Shown piece by piece: positions 8,643 to 17,805 of a stretch of 64,000 nt of DNA; the stretch's first letter is position 1, and every line of letters starts with the position of its first letter. The stretch is taken from assembly GCF_000010805.1 (NCBI RefSeq), contig NC_012522.1, positions 7,192,001-7,256,000 on the forward strand, written 5' to 3'. The notes beneath the pieces are model-generated. The model was not told where the DNA came from. It saw nothing but the letters and a program-made list of their open reading frames with translations, and made no database searches. The stretch is from Rhodococcus opacus B4. GTDB taxonomy: Bacteria; Actinomycetota; Actinomycetes; Mycobacteriales; Mycobacteriaceae. A program made the translations under genes and the position numbers.

Positions 8643-9947
8643 GTGAGTCCCGACGAAGTGTTGGCAAACTCCGGCAACGCCGCATGGATGTTGATGTCGG
8701 CATCCCTGGTTCTACTGATGACGCCCGGCCTGGCGTTCTTCTACGGCGGCATGTCCAGGTCGAAGTCCGTGCTGAACATGATGATGATGTCGTTCGGCGC
8801 GATGGCGGTCATCGCGGTGATCTACGTGCTGTGGGGTTGGTCGATGTCCTACGGGACCGACGACATCGGGGGCGTCTTCGCGAACCCGTTCGAGTTCTTC
8901 GGACTGAAGGACAGCATCACCGATGCCGACGGCAACTTCATCGCCGGCGCGTTCGGCTACCCCAACGTGATCGACATCGCCTTCCAGGTGACGTTCGCGA
9001 TCATCACCACCGCGCTGATCAGCGGTGCGCTGGCCGAGCGCGTCAAGTTCGGCACCTGGATGCTGTTCTCCGGCGTGTGGGTCACCATCGTGTACTTCCC
9101 GCTCGCTCACATGGTGTGGGGTGGCGGTCTGCTGTCCGGTTCGGAGAACGGACTCGCGGCGAAGATCTTCGGAACCACCGACGACGGCGAGGGTGGACTC
9201 GTCGCCTCAGTGGCCCCGATCGACTTCGCCGGTGGCACCGTCGTCCACATCAACGCCGGTATCGCCGCGTTCGTCCTCGCCGTGATCATCGGCAAGCGCG
9301 CAGGATTCGGCAAGACTGCGTTCCGCCCGCACAACCTGCCGTTCGTGATGCTCGGTGCCGCTCTGCTGTGGTTCGGCTGGTTCGGTTTCAACGCGGGCTC
9401 CGCTTTCGCCGCGGACGGCAACGCCGGACTCGCCTGGGTCAACACGACTTCCGCGACTGCCGCCGCAATCCTGGGCTGGCTCCTGACGGAACGCATCCGC
9501 GACGGTCACGCCACCAGCCTCGGCGCCGCGTCCGGTGCGGTCGCGGGCCTCGTCGCCATCACCCCGGCTGCCGGTGCCCTCAGCCCGGTCGGCTCGCTGG
9601 TCCTCGGCGCGATCGCCGGCATCCTGTCTGCGCTGGCCGTGGGCCTGAAGTTCAAGTTCGGCTACGACGACTCGCTCGACGTCGTCGGTGTCCACCTGGT
9701 TTCCGGACTCTGGGGCACGGTGGCCATCGGATTCTTCGGAACGTCGACCGGTTTGTTCTACGGTGGTGACTACAAGCAGTTGGTTGTCCAGATCGTGATC
9801 GCGCTGTTCGCGCTCGTGTTCACCGGCATCCTGACCGCTGTCATCGCGTTCGCTCTCAAGCCGCTCGGCTGGAGGGTGTCCGCCGAGGAAGAGGCTCAGG
9901 GCATCGACGAGGGCGAACATGCGGAGACCGCCTACGACTTCGCCTGA
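8643..9947 (+). CDS. amt: ammonium transporter Amt
   Basis: Channel-like ammonium transporter with about 11 membrane helices and 434 aa. The pattern LVLLMTPGLAFFYGGMSRSK and the later HMVWGGG, GTVVHINAG and VHLVSGLWG segments carry the conserved Amt/MEP pore residues, including the twin pore histidines. The GTG start has an excellent aggagg site at 8631-8636. It heads the amt-glnB-glnD operon. The PII protein encoded next normally plugs Amt when nitrogen is plentiful. Confidence 0.97.
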   Translation: MSPDEVLANSGNAAWMLMSASLVLLMTPGLAFFYGGMSRSKSVLNMMMMSFGAMAVIAVIYVLWGWSMSYGTDDIGGVFANPFEFFGLKDSITDADGNFIAGAFGYPNVIDIAFQVTFAIITTALISGALAERVKFGTWMLFSGVWVTIVYFPLAHMVWGGGLLSGSENGLAAKIFGTTDDGEGGLVASVAPIDFAGGTVVHINAGIAAFVLAVIIGKRAGFGKTAFRPHNLPFVMLGAALLWFGWFGFNAGSAFAADGNAGLAWVNTTSATAAAILGWLLTERIRDGHATSLGAASGAVAGLVAITPAAGALSPVGSLVLGAIAGILSALAVGLKFKFGYDDSLDVVGVHLVSGLWGTVAIGFFGTSTGLFYGGDYKQLVVQIVIALFALVFTGILTAVIAFALKPLGWRVSAEEEAQGIDEGEHAETAYDFA

Positions 9948-10004
9948 TCGGCTAGTGATAAGAGTGAACATCGAGTACCGAAGCGCTTTGGAAGGGACAA
10001 CGAA

Positions 10005-10343
10005 ATGAAGCTGATCACGGCAATTGTCAAGCCGTTCACTCTCGAGGACGTCAAGACGGGACTCGAGCAGGCGGGCGTCCTGGGCATGACCGTCAGCGAG
10101 GTCCAGGGGTACGGCCGCCAGAAGGGTCACACCGAGGTCTACCGCGGCGCCGAGTACTCGGTCGATTTCGTACCGAAGGTCCGGGTCGAGGTCGTCGTGG
10201 ACGACGCTGCTGTGGACAAGGTCGTCGAGGTGATCGTCGAGGCGGCGCGCACCGGCAAGATCGGTGACGGCAAGGTGTGGGTCTCGCCGGTCGAGTCGGT
10301 CATCCGGGTACGCACCGGGGAACGCGGCGCGGATGCGCTCTGA
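10005..10343 (+). CDS. glnB: PII nitrogen regulatory protein
   Basis: 112-aa PII signal protein (GlnB/GlnK type) that senses 2-oxoglutarate and ATP/ADP. The T-loop GYGRQKGHTEVYRGAEY holds Tyr51, the site of nucleotidylation; in actinobacteria this is usually adenylylation by the GlnD-type enzyme encoded next. The B- and C-loop segments GKIGDGKVWV and VIRVRTGERG are intact. It lies 57 bases after amt. Its stop lies inside the 5' end of glnD. Confidence 0.97.
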   Translation: MKLITAIVKPFTLEDVKTGLEQAGVLGMTVSEVQGYGRQKGHTEVYRGAEYSVDFVPKVRVEVVVDDAAVDKVVEVIVEAARTGKIGDGKVWVSPVESVIRVRTGERGADAL

Positions 10344-12885
10344 CCCCAACGGGTCCGGTAAGACCGGCCCTGGTTCCGCCGCCAAGGCGACGGAACCAGG
10401 GCCGGTTGCGTCAGGCGGATCGGACGAAGCGGCGGACCTGGCCCGCGCACGCAGGCAACTGCTCACCGGCGGCGCCGAGACCGGCCCCGGCACAAGGAAT
10501 CCGGCAGGCCACGGACGTCGGCTCGATGCGGCCGCGCTGCGGCACGCGCTCGTCGACCTGCACGAGTTCTGGTTGACCACAAAGGGTGCCGAACTCGGCA
10601 TCAAGCCGGACAGCGGCTTCGCGCTCGTCGCGGTCGGTGGGCTCGGCAGGCGGGAGATGCTGCCGTACTCGGACCTCGACCTCCTCCTGCTCCACGACGA
10701 CATGGATCCGGCGGTGGTCTCGCAGGTGGCCGACCAGCTCTGGTATCCGTTGTGGGACGCGCACATCAAGCTCGACCACAGCGTCCGCACCATCCCTCAG
10801 GCAATGCAGGTGGCGGACACGGACATCACCGCGGCCCTGGGAATGCTCGAGGCGCGCCACATCGTCGGCGACGTCGAGCTGACCAACCTGCTCATCAGCG
10901 GGGTGCGCAGGCAGTGGCGCACCGACATCCGCAACCGCTTCGACGGCCTCATCGAACAGACGCGGTCCCGGTGGGAACGCAGCGGCGAGATCGCCCACCG
11001 CGCGGAGCCCGACCTCAAGAGCGGTCGCGGTGGACTGCGGGACGTGCAGTTGCTCAACGCGCTGTCCATCGCGCAGCTCACCGACGGCATGCCGGGACTC
11101 GGTCCGGAGTCGCCGGGCGGGGGGCTGGCACTCGCGCACCGGCGGCTCCTCGACGTCCGCACCGAACTGCACCGCGTTGCGGGCCGCTCGCGTGACCAGT
11201 TGCGGGCGCAGGATGCCGACGAGATCGGCGCCGCACTCCGGATCGGTGATCGGTTCGACCTCGCGCGCATGCTCAGCGACGCCGCGCGCACCATCAGCTA
11301 CTCGGTCGACGTCGGTGTGCGCACGGCAGGCCATGCACTGCCGCGGCGCGGCCTGGCGCGGTTGCGCCGCCCACCGGTGCGGCGGCCCCTCGACGAGGGA
11401 GTCGTCGAGCACGCCGGTGAAGTGGTGCTGGCCCGCGACGCCCGGCCCGCGAAGGACCCCGGCCTCGTGTTGCGGGTCGCGTCCGCGTCGGCGACGACGG
11501 GGATGCCGATGTCGGCGTCCACTCTGAATCGCCTGGCCGACAACGCCCCCGAGCTGCGGGAACCGTGGCCGAAGGAGGCACTGAACGACCTGTTGGTGAT
11601 GCTCGGCTCCGGTAGCCGCGCCGTCGCCGCGATCGAGGCTCTCGATCGCACCGGACTGTGGGGCAGGCTGCTTCCCGAATGGGGTGCCGTCCGGGACCTG
11701 CCTCCGCGCGACGCCGTGCACACGTGGACGGTGGATCGTCACCTCGTCGAGACCGCTGCCTACGCCAGTGGGTTCACCACCCGTGTCGCCCGCCCGGACC
11801 TGCTGATGCTCGGCGCACTGCTGCACGACATCGGCAAGGGCCGCGGCGGCGACCACAGCGTGGTCGGCGCGGAACTGGCCACCCAGATCGGCAAACGGCT
11901 CGGATTGTGGCCGTCCGATGTCGCGCTGCTGACGGCGATCGTGCGCCACCATCTCCTGCTGCCGCACACCGCGACGCGGCGCGACCTCGACGATCCCGAG
12001 ACGGTCGAGAGGGTGGTGGAGGCGCTCGGCGGTGACGGCGTTCTGCTGGAACTGCTGCACGCGCTGGCGGAGGCGGATTCACTGGCGACCGGTCCCGGGG
12101 TGTGGGGCGACTGGAAGTCCTCGCTGATCGGTGAGCTCGTGCGCCGCTGCCGCCTGGTCATGGCGGGGGAGGTGCTGCCCGCACCCGACCCGCTCGATCC
12201 GGAGCACGTCGCACTGGCGGCGACAGGGGGCGTGCACGTCGCACTGGTCCCCGCCGACAGTCCCCACACGTATGTGGTGACGGTCATCGCGCCAGACGAG
12301 AGGGGGCTGCTGTCGAAGGCGGCGGGCGTGCTCGCGCTGCATTCCCTGCGGGTCTACTCCGCCTCGCTGGGCGGTGCCGGGGGTTCCGCGGTCAACTCGT
12401 TCGTAGTGTCCCCGAGGTTCGGGGCGCCGCCGCAGGCGGGGCTGCTGCGGCAGGAGCTGATCCGCGCGCTGGCGGGGGAGCTGGATCTGCTGGAGATGCT
12501 GACCGCCAAGGAGGAGGAGGCTCGCGAGAGTCAGCGCGTGGCCGCGGTCGAGGAGCGGGGCGAGGCCGCGGTTCCCGTGCAGTACGCGCAGGCGCCGCCG
12601 CGGGTCATCTGGTTCGACACGGCGACCCCCGGCGAGGTCATCCTCGAGCTCAGGGCGGAGGACCGGCTGGGGCTGCTGTGCAGGCTGGCCGACGCGTTCG
12701 ACACGTGCGGAGCCGACGTCCGGTGGGCGCGGGTAACCACTCGGGGTTCGTCGGTGATCGACTCGTTCTGCCTCGATGTCGGCGGCGGGGACACCCGGGC
12801 GAGCAGGGAACAGGTCGAGAGCGCGATCCTCGGTGTCGTTCCGCTCACGAAGCCGAAGAAGCAGGAGGGCAGCGGGGGAGAATGA
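10333..12885 (+). CDS. glnD: PII nucleotidylyltransferase GlnD
   Basis: 850-aa sensor that modifies and demodifies PII according to nitrogen status. The N-terminal nucleotidyltransferase has GGLGRREMLPYSDLDLLLL. A central HD domain (LLHDIGKGRGGDHSVVGAEL) removes the nucleotide. Two C-terminal ACT domains begin near TYVVTVIAPDERGLLSKAAG and PGEVILELRAEDRLGLLCRL and probably bind glutamine. The ATG at 10333 overlaps glnB by 11 bases. No good later start precedes the conserved domain, so the first 30 or so residues are low-complexity and span a strong hairpin. Confidence 0.93.
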   Translation: MRSDPNGSGKTGPGSAAKATEPGPVASGGSDEAADLARARRQLLTGGAETGPGTRNPAGHGRRLDAAALRHALVDLHEFWLTTKGAELGIKPDSGFALVAVGGLGRREMLPYSDLDLLLLHDDMDPAVVSQVADQLWYPLWDAHIKLDHSVRTIPQAMQVADTDITAALGMLEARHIVGDVELTNLLISGVRRQWRTDIRNRFDGLIEQTRSRWERSGEIAHRAEPDLKSGRGGLRDVQLLNALSIAQLTDGMPGLGPESPGGGLALAHRRLLDVRTELHRVAGRSRDQLRAQDADEIGAALRIGDRFDLARMLSDAARTISYSVDVGVRTAGHALPRRGLARLRRPPVRRPLDEGVVEHAGEVVLARDARPAKDPGLVLRVASASATTGMPMSASTLNRLADNAPELREPWPKEALNDLLVMLGSGSRAVAAIEALDRTGLWGRLLPEWGAVRDLPPRDAVHTWTVDRHLVETAAYASGFTTRVARPDLLMLGALLHDIGKGRGGDHSVVGAELATQIGKRLGLWPSDVALLTAIVRHHLLLPHTATRRDLDDPETVERVVEALGGDGVLLELLHALAEADSLATGPGVWGDWKSSLIGELVRRCRLVMAGEVLPAPDPLDPEHVALAATGGVHVALVPADSPHTYVVTVIAPDERGLLSKAAGVLALHSLRVYSASLGGAGGSAVNSFVVSPRFGAPPQAGLLRQELIRALAGELDLLEMLTAKEEEARESQRVAAVEERGEAAVPVQYAQAPPRVIWFDTATPGEVILELRAEDRLGLLCRLADAFDTCGADVRWARVTTRGSSVIDSFCLDVGGGDTRASREQVESAILGVVPLTKPKKQEGSGGE
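10363..10406 (+). terminator. strong hairpin between glnB and glnD
   Basis: Perfect 16-bp arms accggccctggttccg (10363-10378) and cggaaccagggccggt (10391-10406). Inside them CGCC/GGCG also pairs, giving nearly 20 bp interrupted by one mismatch. It begins 20 bases after the glnB stop yet lies inside the first codons of glnD. It looks like an attenuator or RNA-processing stem that could lower glnD output. No T-run follows. Confidence 0.7.
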
Positions 12886-12961
12886 ACGACCGGACGTGAG
12901 CGGCTAGGCTGGTGCCCGAGAATATCCACCGCACACTCGCATGACTTCAGGAGCGCACTCG

Positions 12962-14548
12962 GTGTTCGAATCCCTTTCCGACAGGTTGACCGGAGCCCTC
13001 AAGGATCTGCGTGGCAAGGGTCGCCTTTCCGGAGCCGACATCGATGCCACCTGCCGTGAGATCCGGTTGGCCCTGCTCGAGGCAGACGTCGCGCTGCCCG
13101 TCGTCCGCTCGTTCATCGCCAAGATCAAGGAACGCGCCAAGGGCGTCGAGGTCTCGGCGGCGCTGAACCCGGCGCAGCAGGTCGTCAAGATCGTCAACGA
13201 GGAACTCGTCGGAATCCTCGGCGGCGAGACCCGCCGACTGGCGTTCGCGAAGACGCCGCCGACGGTCATCATGCTCGCCGGCCTGCAGGGTTCCGGTAAG
13301 ACCACCCTCGCCGGGAAGCTCGCGAAGTGGCTGCGCGACCAGGGGCACACCCCGCTGCTCGTCGCCTGCGACCTGCAGCGGCCCGGCGCCGTCACCCAGC
13401 TGCAGATCGTCGGTGAGCGCGCGGGCGCCACGGTGTTCGCGCCGCACCCGGGCACGTCCATCGGCGGCGGCGACAACGAACTGGGCATCACCGCGGCCGA
13501 CCCGGTCGAGGTGGCCCGGGCCGGTGTCGAGGAAGCCCGCAACAAGCAGTTCGACGTGGTCATCGTCGACACCGCGGGTCGCCTGGGTATCGACGCCGAC
13601 CTGATGGCGCAGGCGGCGGGCATCCGCGACGCCGTGAACCCCGACGAGACGATCTTCGTTCTCGACGCGATGATCGGTCAGGACGCGGTCAGCACGGCCG
13701 AGGCGTTCCGCGAGGGCGTCGGGTTCACCGGTGTCGTGCTCACGAAGCTCGACGGCGACGCCCGTGGTGGCGCCGCGCTCAGCGTCCGCGAGGTCACCGG
13801 GCAGCCCATCCTGTTCGCGTCCACGGGTGAGAAGCTCGAGGACTTCGACGTCTTCCACCCCGACCGCATGGCCAGCCGCATCCTCGGCATGGGTGACGTG
13901 CTCAGCCTCATCGAGCAGGCGGAGCAGGTCTTCGACCAGAAGCAGGCCGAGGCGACCGCGCAGAAGATCGGCTCCGGCCAGCTGACTCTCGAGGACTTCC
14001 TCGAGCAGATGATGGCCGTCCGCAAGATGGGCCCCATCGGCAACCTGCTGGGCATGCTCCCGGGTGCGGGGCAGATGAAGGACGCCCTCGCTAACGTCGA
14101 CGAGAAGCAGCTCGACCGGGTGCAGGCGATCATCCGCGGTATGACCCCCGCCGAGCGCGACGACCCGAAGATCATCAACGCGTCCCGCCGCCTGCGGATC
14201 GCGAACGGCTCCGGTGTCAAGGTGTCCGACGTCAACCAGCTGGTGGACCGCTTCTTCGAGGCCCGCAAGATGATGGCCGCGATGGCCGGCCGCATGGGCA
14301 TGCCGGGTGCGCGCAAGCCGCAGCGCAGCAAGAAGGGCAAGAAGGGCAAGAAGGGTGGCAAGGGACCCACGCCGCCGAAGGTGCGCGGAGGATTCCCCGG
14401 CGGCCTGCCCGGCGGGTTCCCGGGTATGCCGCCCGGAGGGCTCCCCGCGGGGATGCCCGATCTGTCGAACATGCCGAAGGGCCTCGACGAGTTGCCGCCG
14501 GGTCTCGAAGGCATCGATCTGTCCCAGCTGAAGCTGCCGAAGAAGTAG
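12962..14548 (+). CDS. ffh: signal recognition particle protein Ffh
   Basis: SRP54 GTPase that binds signal peptides emerging from the ribosome. The GTG at 12962 gives the classical VFESLSDRLTGAL start and follows an aggag site at the right distance; an ATG at 12941 lies upstream of that site. The GTPase has GLQGSGKT at residues 107-114, DTAGR and TKLDGDARGG. The methionine-rich M domain includes LEDFLEQMMAVRKMG. A Lys- and Gly/Pro/Met-rich tail (KKGKKGKKGGKG, then GGFPGG repeats) ends the 528-aa protein. Confidence 0.97.
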   Translation: MFESLSDRLTGALKDLRGKGRLSGADIDATCREIRLALLEADVALPVVRSFIAKIKERAKGVEVSAALNPAQQVVKIVNEELVGILGGETRRLAFAKTPPTVIMLAGLQGSGKTTLAGKLAKWLRDQGHTPLLVACDLQRPGAVTQLQIVGERAGATVFAPHPGTSIGGGDNELGITAADPVEVARAGVEEARNKQFDVVIVDTAGRLGIDADLMAQAAGIRDAVNPDETIFVLDAMIGQDAVSTAEAFREGVGFTGVVLTKLDGDARGGAALSVREVTGQPILFASTGEKLEDFDVFHPDRMASRILGMGDVLSLIEQAEQVFDQKQAEATAQKIGSGQLTLEDFLEQMMAVRKMGPIGNLLGMLPGAGQMKDALANVDEKQLDRVQAIIRGMTPAERDDPKIINASRRLRIANGSGVKVSDVNQLVDRFFEARKMMAAMAGRMGMPGARKPQRSKKGKKGKKGGKGPTPPKVRGGFPGGLPGGFPGMPPGGLPAGMPDLSNMPKGLDELPPGLEGIDLSQLKLPKK

Positions 14549-14551
14549 CCG

Positions 14552-15637
14552 ATGGCTGCACTGCACTTCCGGGGAACCGGTCTGCCCGACGAACAGCCGG
14601 TCGAATTATGGGTCGAGAACGGTGTGATCTCGACGGAGCCGATTCCCGGGGCCGAGACCGTCTGCGAGTCGGGGTGGATCGTTCCCGGTCTCGTCGACGC
14701 CCACTGCCACGTCGGCATCAGGTTCGGCGGTGGCGGTGGCGAGAGCGTCGAGGGGCTGATCGCGCAGGCGGAGACCGAGCGCGACTGCGGGGTCCTGCTG
14801 ATTCGTGACGCCGGCTCGCCGGTCGACACCCGATTCGTCGACGACCGCCCCGATCTGCCGAGGATCGTCCGCGCCGGGCAGCACATCGCCGCCCCCAAGC
14901 GGTACATCCGCGGACTTCCGGTCGATCTCGAGGACGAGTCGCAGTTGCCGGACGAGGTGCTGCGCCAGGCCCGGGCCGGCGACGGGTGGGTCAAGCTCGT
15001 CGGCGACTGGATCGACCGCTCCGCGGGCGACCTGGCGCCGTTGTGGAGCGACGACATCCTGGTCGAGGCGATTGCGGCGGCGCACCGCGAAGGGGCGCGC
15101 GTCACCGCGCACGTCTTCGCGGAGGATGCGCTTCCGGGCCTGATCAACGCCGGAATCGACTGCATCGAGCACGGCACCGGGCTCACCGACGAGACCATCG
15201 AGTTGATGGTGTCGCACGGGACCGCGCTCGTCCCGACGCTGATCAACATCGCGACGTTCCCGGAGATCGCCGAGTCCGCCTCACGGTTCCCGGTCTACGC
15301 CGCGCACATGCGCGACCTGCACTCGCGGGTGAAGGACACGATCGGTGCCGCTCACGACGCGGGGATCCCGATCTACGCCGGCACCGACGCGGGCGGATCG
15401 ATCGTCCACGGGCGCATCGCCGACGAGGTCGAGGAACTGAAGGCGGTCGGGCTGACTCCGTCCGAGGCGCTCGGCGCCGCGTGCTGGGATGCGCGCGCGT
15501 GGCTCGGACATCCGGGTGTCGAAGCGGGTGCCCCCGCGGATCTGCTGGTCTTCCGGAACGACCCGCGCGCGAGCAGCGACACCCTCGCCGCGCCCGACGT
15601 CGTGGTGTTGCGGGGCGTCGTCGTCAAGACCCGGTGA
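14552..15637 (+). CDS. amidohydrolase family metal-dependent hydrolase
   Basis: 361-aa TIM-barrel amidohydrolase. Metal-binding marks are visible: VDAHCHVGI (HxH after strand 1), VTAHVF, CIEHGTG and AGTDAGGSIVHG (the Asp of strand 8). Members hydrolyse amide, imide or ester bonds, such as imidazolonepropionase-like or prolidase-like enzymes, but the substrate is not evident. It starts 4 bases after ffh, so the two may be co-transcribed although unrelated in function. Confidence 0.85.
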   Translation: MAALHFRGTGLPDEQPVELWVENGVISTEPIPGAETVCESGWIVPGLVDAHCHVGIRFGGGGGESVEGLIAQAETERDCGVLLIRDAGSPVDTRFVDDRPDLPRIVRAGQHIAAPKRYIRGLPVDLEDESQLPDEVLRQARAGDGWVKLVGDWIDRSAGDLAPLWSDDILVEAIAAAHREGARVTAHVFAEDALPGLINAGIDCIEHGTGLTDETIELMVSHGTALVPTLINIATFPEIAESASRFPVYAAHMRDLHSRVKDTIGAAHDAGIPIYAGTDAGGSIVHGRIADEVEELKAVGLTPSEALGAACWDARAWLGHPGVEAGAPADLLVFRNDPRASSDTLAAPDVVVLRGVVVKTR

Positions 15638-15816
15638 CCTGGTTTCCCCCCGGCGGGGTTCGTCTGGCAGAATGAACCGCTGTTCGTCGCATCCGGTTAC
15701 GCACCGCGCGGCGGTCACAGATTAGAGGCAAAACCGGGCGCGCTATTCCTGCGCGTCGCCGAATTGCACGTGACACGTGGGCACATTCGTGTGCGCACTG
15801 AAGGAGAAGTACAGCA

Positions 15817-16278
15817 GTGGCTGTCAAGATCAAGCTCACCCGGCTCGGCAAGATCCGGAACCCGCAGTACCGCATCGTCGTCGCCGACTCCCGCACCCGC
15901 CGCAACGGCCGTGCGATCGAGACCATCGGCAAGTACCACCCCAAGGAAGAGCCCTCGCTGATCGAGGTCGATTCCGAGCGCGCGCAGTACTGGCTCGGCG
16001 TCGGCGCCCAGCCCACCGAGCCCGTCGAGGCCATCCTCAAGATCACCGGTGACTGGCAGAAGTTCAAGGGCCTGCCGGGCGCCGAGGGTACCCTCCGCGT
16101 CAAGGAAGCCAAGCCCACCAAGCTCGAGCTGTTCCAGGCTGCGCTCGCGCAGGCCGAGAACGAGCCCGTCGGCGAGGCCATCACGCCCAAGAAGAAGAAG
16201 GCGAAGGCCGAGGACGCCGAGGCTGCTGCCGACGCTCCCGCCGAGGCTGCTGCAGAGTCCGAGGCTGCTGACAAGTGA
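15817..16278 (+). CDS. rpsP: 30S ribosomal protein S16
   Basis: The first 80 or so residues are the S16 fold (MAVKIKLTRLGKIRNPQYRI). A Lys-rich and then Ala/Glu-rich tail (KKKKAKAEDAEAAADAPAE) extends it to 153 aa, a common actinobacterial elaboration. An aaggagaa site precedes the GTG. The gene opens the rpsP-khpA-rimM-trmD ribosome-maturation operon, and its stop overlaps the next start (GTGA). Confidence 0.97.
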   Translation: MAVKIKLTRLGKIRNPQYRIVVADSRTRRNGRAIETIGKYHPKEEPSLIEVDSERAQYWLGVGAQPTEPVEAILKITGDWQKFKGLPGAEGTLRVKEAKPTKLELFQAALAQAENEPVGEAITPKKKKAKAEDAEAAADAPAEAAAESEAADK

Positions 16279-16517
16279 GTGCCGTCGTCGCCGATGCCGT
16301 GGAGCACCTCGTTCGTGGCATCGTCGCCAACCCCGACGACGTTCGTGTCGAGCTGATCACCGGGCGTCGGGGGCGCACTGTCGAGGTGCACGTCAACCCT
16401 GACGACCTCGGCAAGGTCATCGGCCGCGGTGGTCGCACCGCGACCGCTCTGCGCACGCTGGTCTCCGGTATCGGTGGCCGGGGGATCCGTGTCGACGTCG
16501 TCGACACCGATCAGTAG
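16275..16517 (+). CDS. khpA: KH-domain RNA-binding protein
   Basis: 80-aa single KH domain with the GKVIGRGGRTATALRTLV signature (GxxG loop GRGG), which grips single-stranded RNA. KhpA-type proteins act with KhpB on RNA metabolism and cell elongation. Start GTG is translationally coupled to rpsP through a GTGA overlap. Position between rpsP and rimM is conserved across actinobacteria. Confidence 0.93.
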   Translation: MSAVVADAVEHLVRGIVANPDDVRVELITGRRGRTVEVHVNPDDLGKVIGRGGRTATALRTLVSGIGGRGIRVDVVDTDQ

Positions 16518-16530
16518 AGGCCTTTCGACA

Positions 16531-17082
16531 GTGGAGCTCGTGGTCGGCCGTGTCGCCAAGTCGCACGGCATCAAGGGTGAGATCGTGGTCGAGGTTCGCA
16601 CCGACGAACCCGAGGATCGATTTGCCGTGGGTGCCGTGCTGCGGGGACACAAGCCGCGCGAGCAGACTGTGAACACGTACAGGGTGGAAGCCGCCCGGGA
16701 GCATTCCGGGCGGCTTCTGCTGCGCCTCGAGGGTGTCCCGGATCGCACCGCCGCAGATGCCTTGCGGGGCACGCTGTTCGTCATCGACAGCGCTGAACTC
16801 GTGCCCTCCGACGACCCCGACGAGTTCTACGATCACGAACTCGAGGGACTGTCGGTGCGCCTCGCGGACGGCACCGAGCTGGGCGCCGTCATCGAGGTAT
16901 TGCATTCCGCGGCAGGCGAATTGCTGTCGATCCGTCGAGCCGGTGAACAGTCGGGCGAACTTCTGGTCCCGTTCGTGGCCGCGATCGTCACGTCGGTGTC
17001 CGTGGCCGACGGCGTCGTCGTGATCGATCCGCCGGAAGGGTTGCTCGACCCCGACTTCGGTGAATCCGCCGACGGGAAGTGA
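16531..17082 (+). CDS. rimM: ribosome maturation factor RimM
   Basis: 183-aa 16S processing factor that helps assemble the 30S head around S19. The N-terminal RimM domain begins ELVVGRVAKSHGIKGEIVV, and a PRC-barrel domain follows (DHELEGLSVRLADGTELGAV... ELLVPFVAAIV). The GTG at 16531 matches the family N-terminus. It follows khpA by 13 bases and precedes trmD by 10 bases. Confidence 0.95.
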   Translation: MELVVGRVAKSHGIKGEIVVEVRTDEPEDRFAVGAVLRGHKPREQTVNTYRVEAAREHSGRLLLRLEGVPDRTAADALRGTLFVIDSAELVPSDDPDEFYDHELEGLSVRLADGTELGAVIEVLHSAAGELLSIRRAGEQSGELLVPFVAAIVTSVSVADGVVVIDPPEGLLDPDFGESADGK

Positions 17083-17092
17083 GTCGGTAGGC

Positions 17093-17785
17093 ATGCGCCT
17101 CGACGTGGTCACCATCTTTCCCGAATACCTCGAACCGCTTCGTGCGGCGTTGCTCGGCAAGGCCATCGACAAGGGCCTCATCTCCGTCGAGGTGCACGAT
17201 CTGCGGAAGTGGACGCACGACGTGCACAAGGCGGTCGACGATTCGCCGTACGGCGGCGGGCCGGGGATGGTCATGAAACCCACCGTGTGGGGGCCCGCGC
17301 TGGACGACGTCCTCGCCGCCGGTGGCGACGACACCGACACGTTGCTCGTCGTCCCCACACCCGCCGGCGTTCCGTTCACGCAGGCCACCGCCGAGCGCTG
17401 GGCAGGGGAGCAGCACATCGTCTTCGCCTGCGGGCGTTACGAAGGCATCGATCAGCGGGTCTTCGACGACGCCGCCCGCCGGGTGCGCGTCGAAGAGGTG
17501 AGCATCGGCGACTACGTCCTCATCGGCGGGGAGGCGGCCGTGCTGGTGATGACGGAGGCGTTCGTGCGCCTGATTCCTGGAGTCCTCGGCAATCAGCAAT
17601 CCCACCAAGAGGATTCGTTCTCAGACGGCCTCCTCGAAGGTCCCAGCTACACCCGTCCCGCCACGTGGCGCGGACTCGACGTCCCGCCCGTCCTCCTGTC
17701 GGGCGATCACGCGAGGGTGGCGGCGTGGCGACGCGAGCAGTCCCTGCACCGCACCGCCGAACGCCGCCCGGACCTGTTGCCCTGA
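17093..17785 (+). CDS. trmD: tRNA (guanine-N1)-methyltransferase TrmD
   Basis: 230-aa SPOUT enzyme that makes m1G37 in tRNA and prevents +1 frameshifting. Recognisable parts are MRLDVVTIFPEY, SPYGGGPGMVMKP, the knot segment CGRYEGIDQRV and YVLIGGEAAVLVM. The later half includes the catalytic Asp region (QEDSFSDGLLEGPSYTRP). Starts at the ATG 10 bases after rimM. It ends the operon opposite a convergent hydrolase gene. Confidence 0.96.
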   Translation: MRLDVVTIFPEYLEPLRAALLGKAIDKGLISVEVHDLRKWTHDVHKAVDDSPYGGGPGMVMKPTVWGPALDDVLAAGGDDTDTLLVVPTPAGVPFTQATAERWAGEQHIVFACGRYEGIDQRVFDDAARRVRVEEVSIGDYVLIGGEAAVLVMTEAFVRLIPGVLGNQQSHQEDSFSDGLLEGPSYTRPATWRGLDVPPVLLSGDHARVAAWRREQSLHRTAERRPDLLP

Positions 17786-17805
17786 AACGATTTCGGGGCC
17801 GGGCT

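Noticed and set aside
8539..8646. 35-codon ORF ending in a GTGA overlap with amt
   Set aside because: No ribosome binding site or familiar composition; it covers the amt promoter and leader, so chance reading is more likely.
12941..12961. ATG at 12941 as ffh start
   Set aside because: It lies upstream of the aggag site and adds residues not found in Ffh; the GTG at 12962 fits better.
12947..14566. 539-codon frame antisense to ffh
   Set aside because: GC-driven shadow of a fully conserved gene on the + strand.
15638..15816. Possible rpsP leader RNA
   Set aside because: A CAGAAT -10-like hexamer and some GC pairings are present, but no coherent multi-stem structure emerges.
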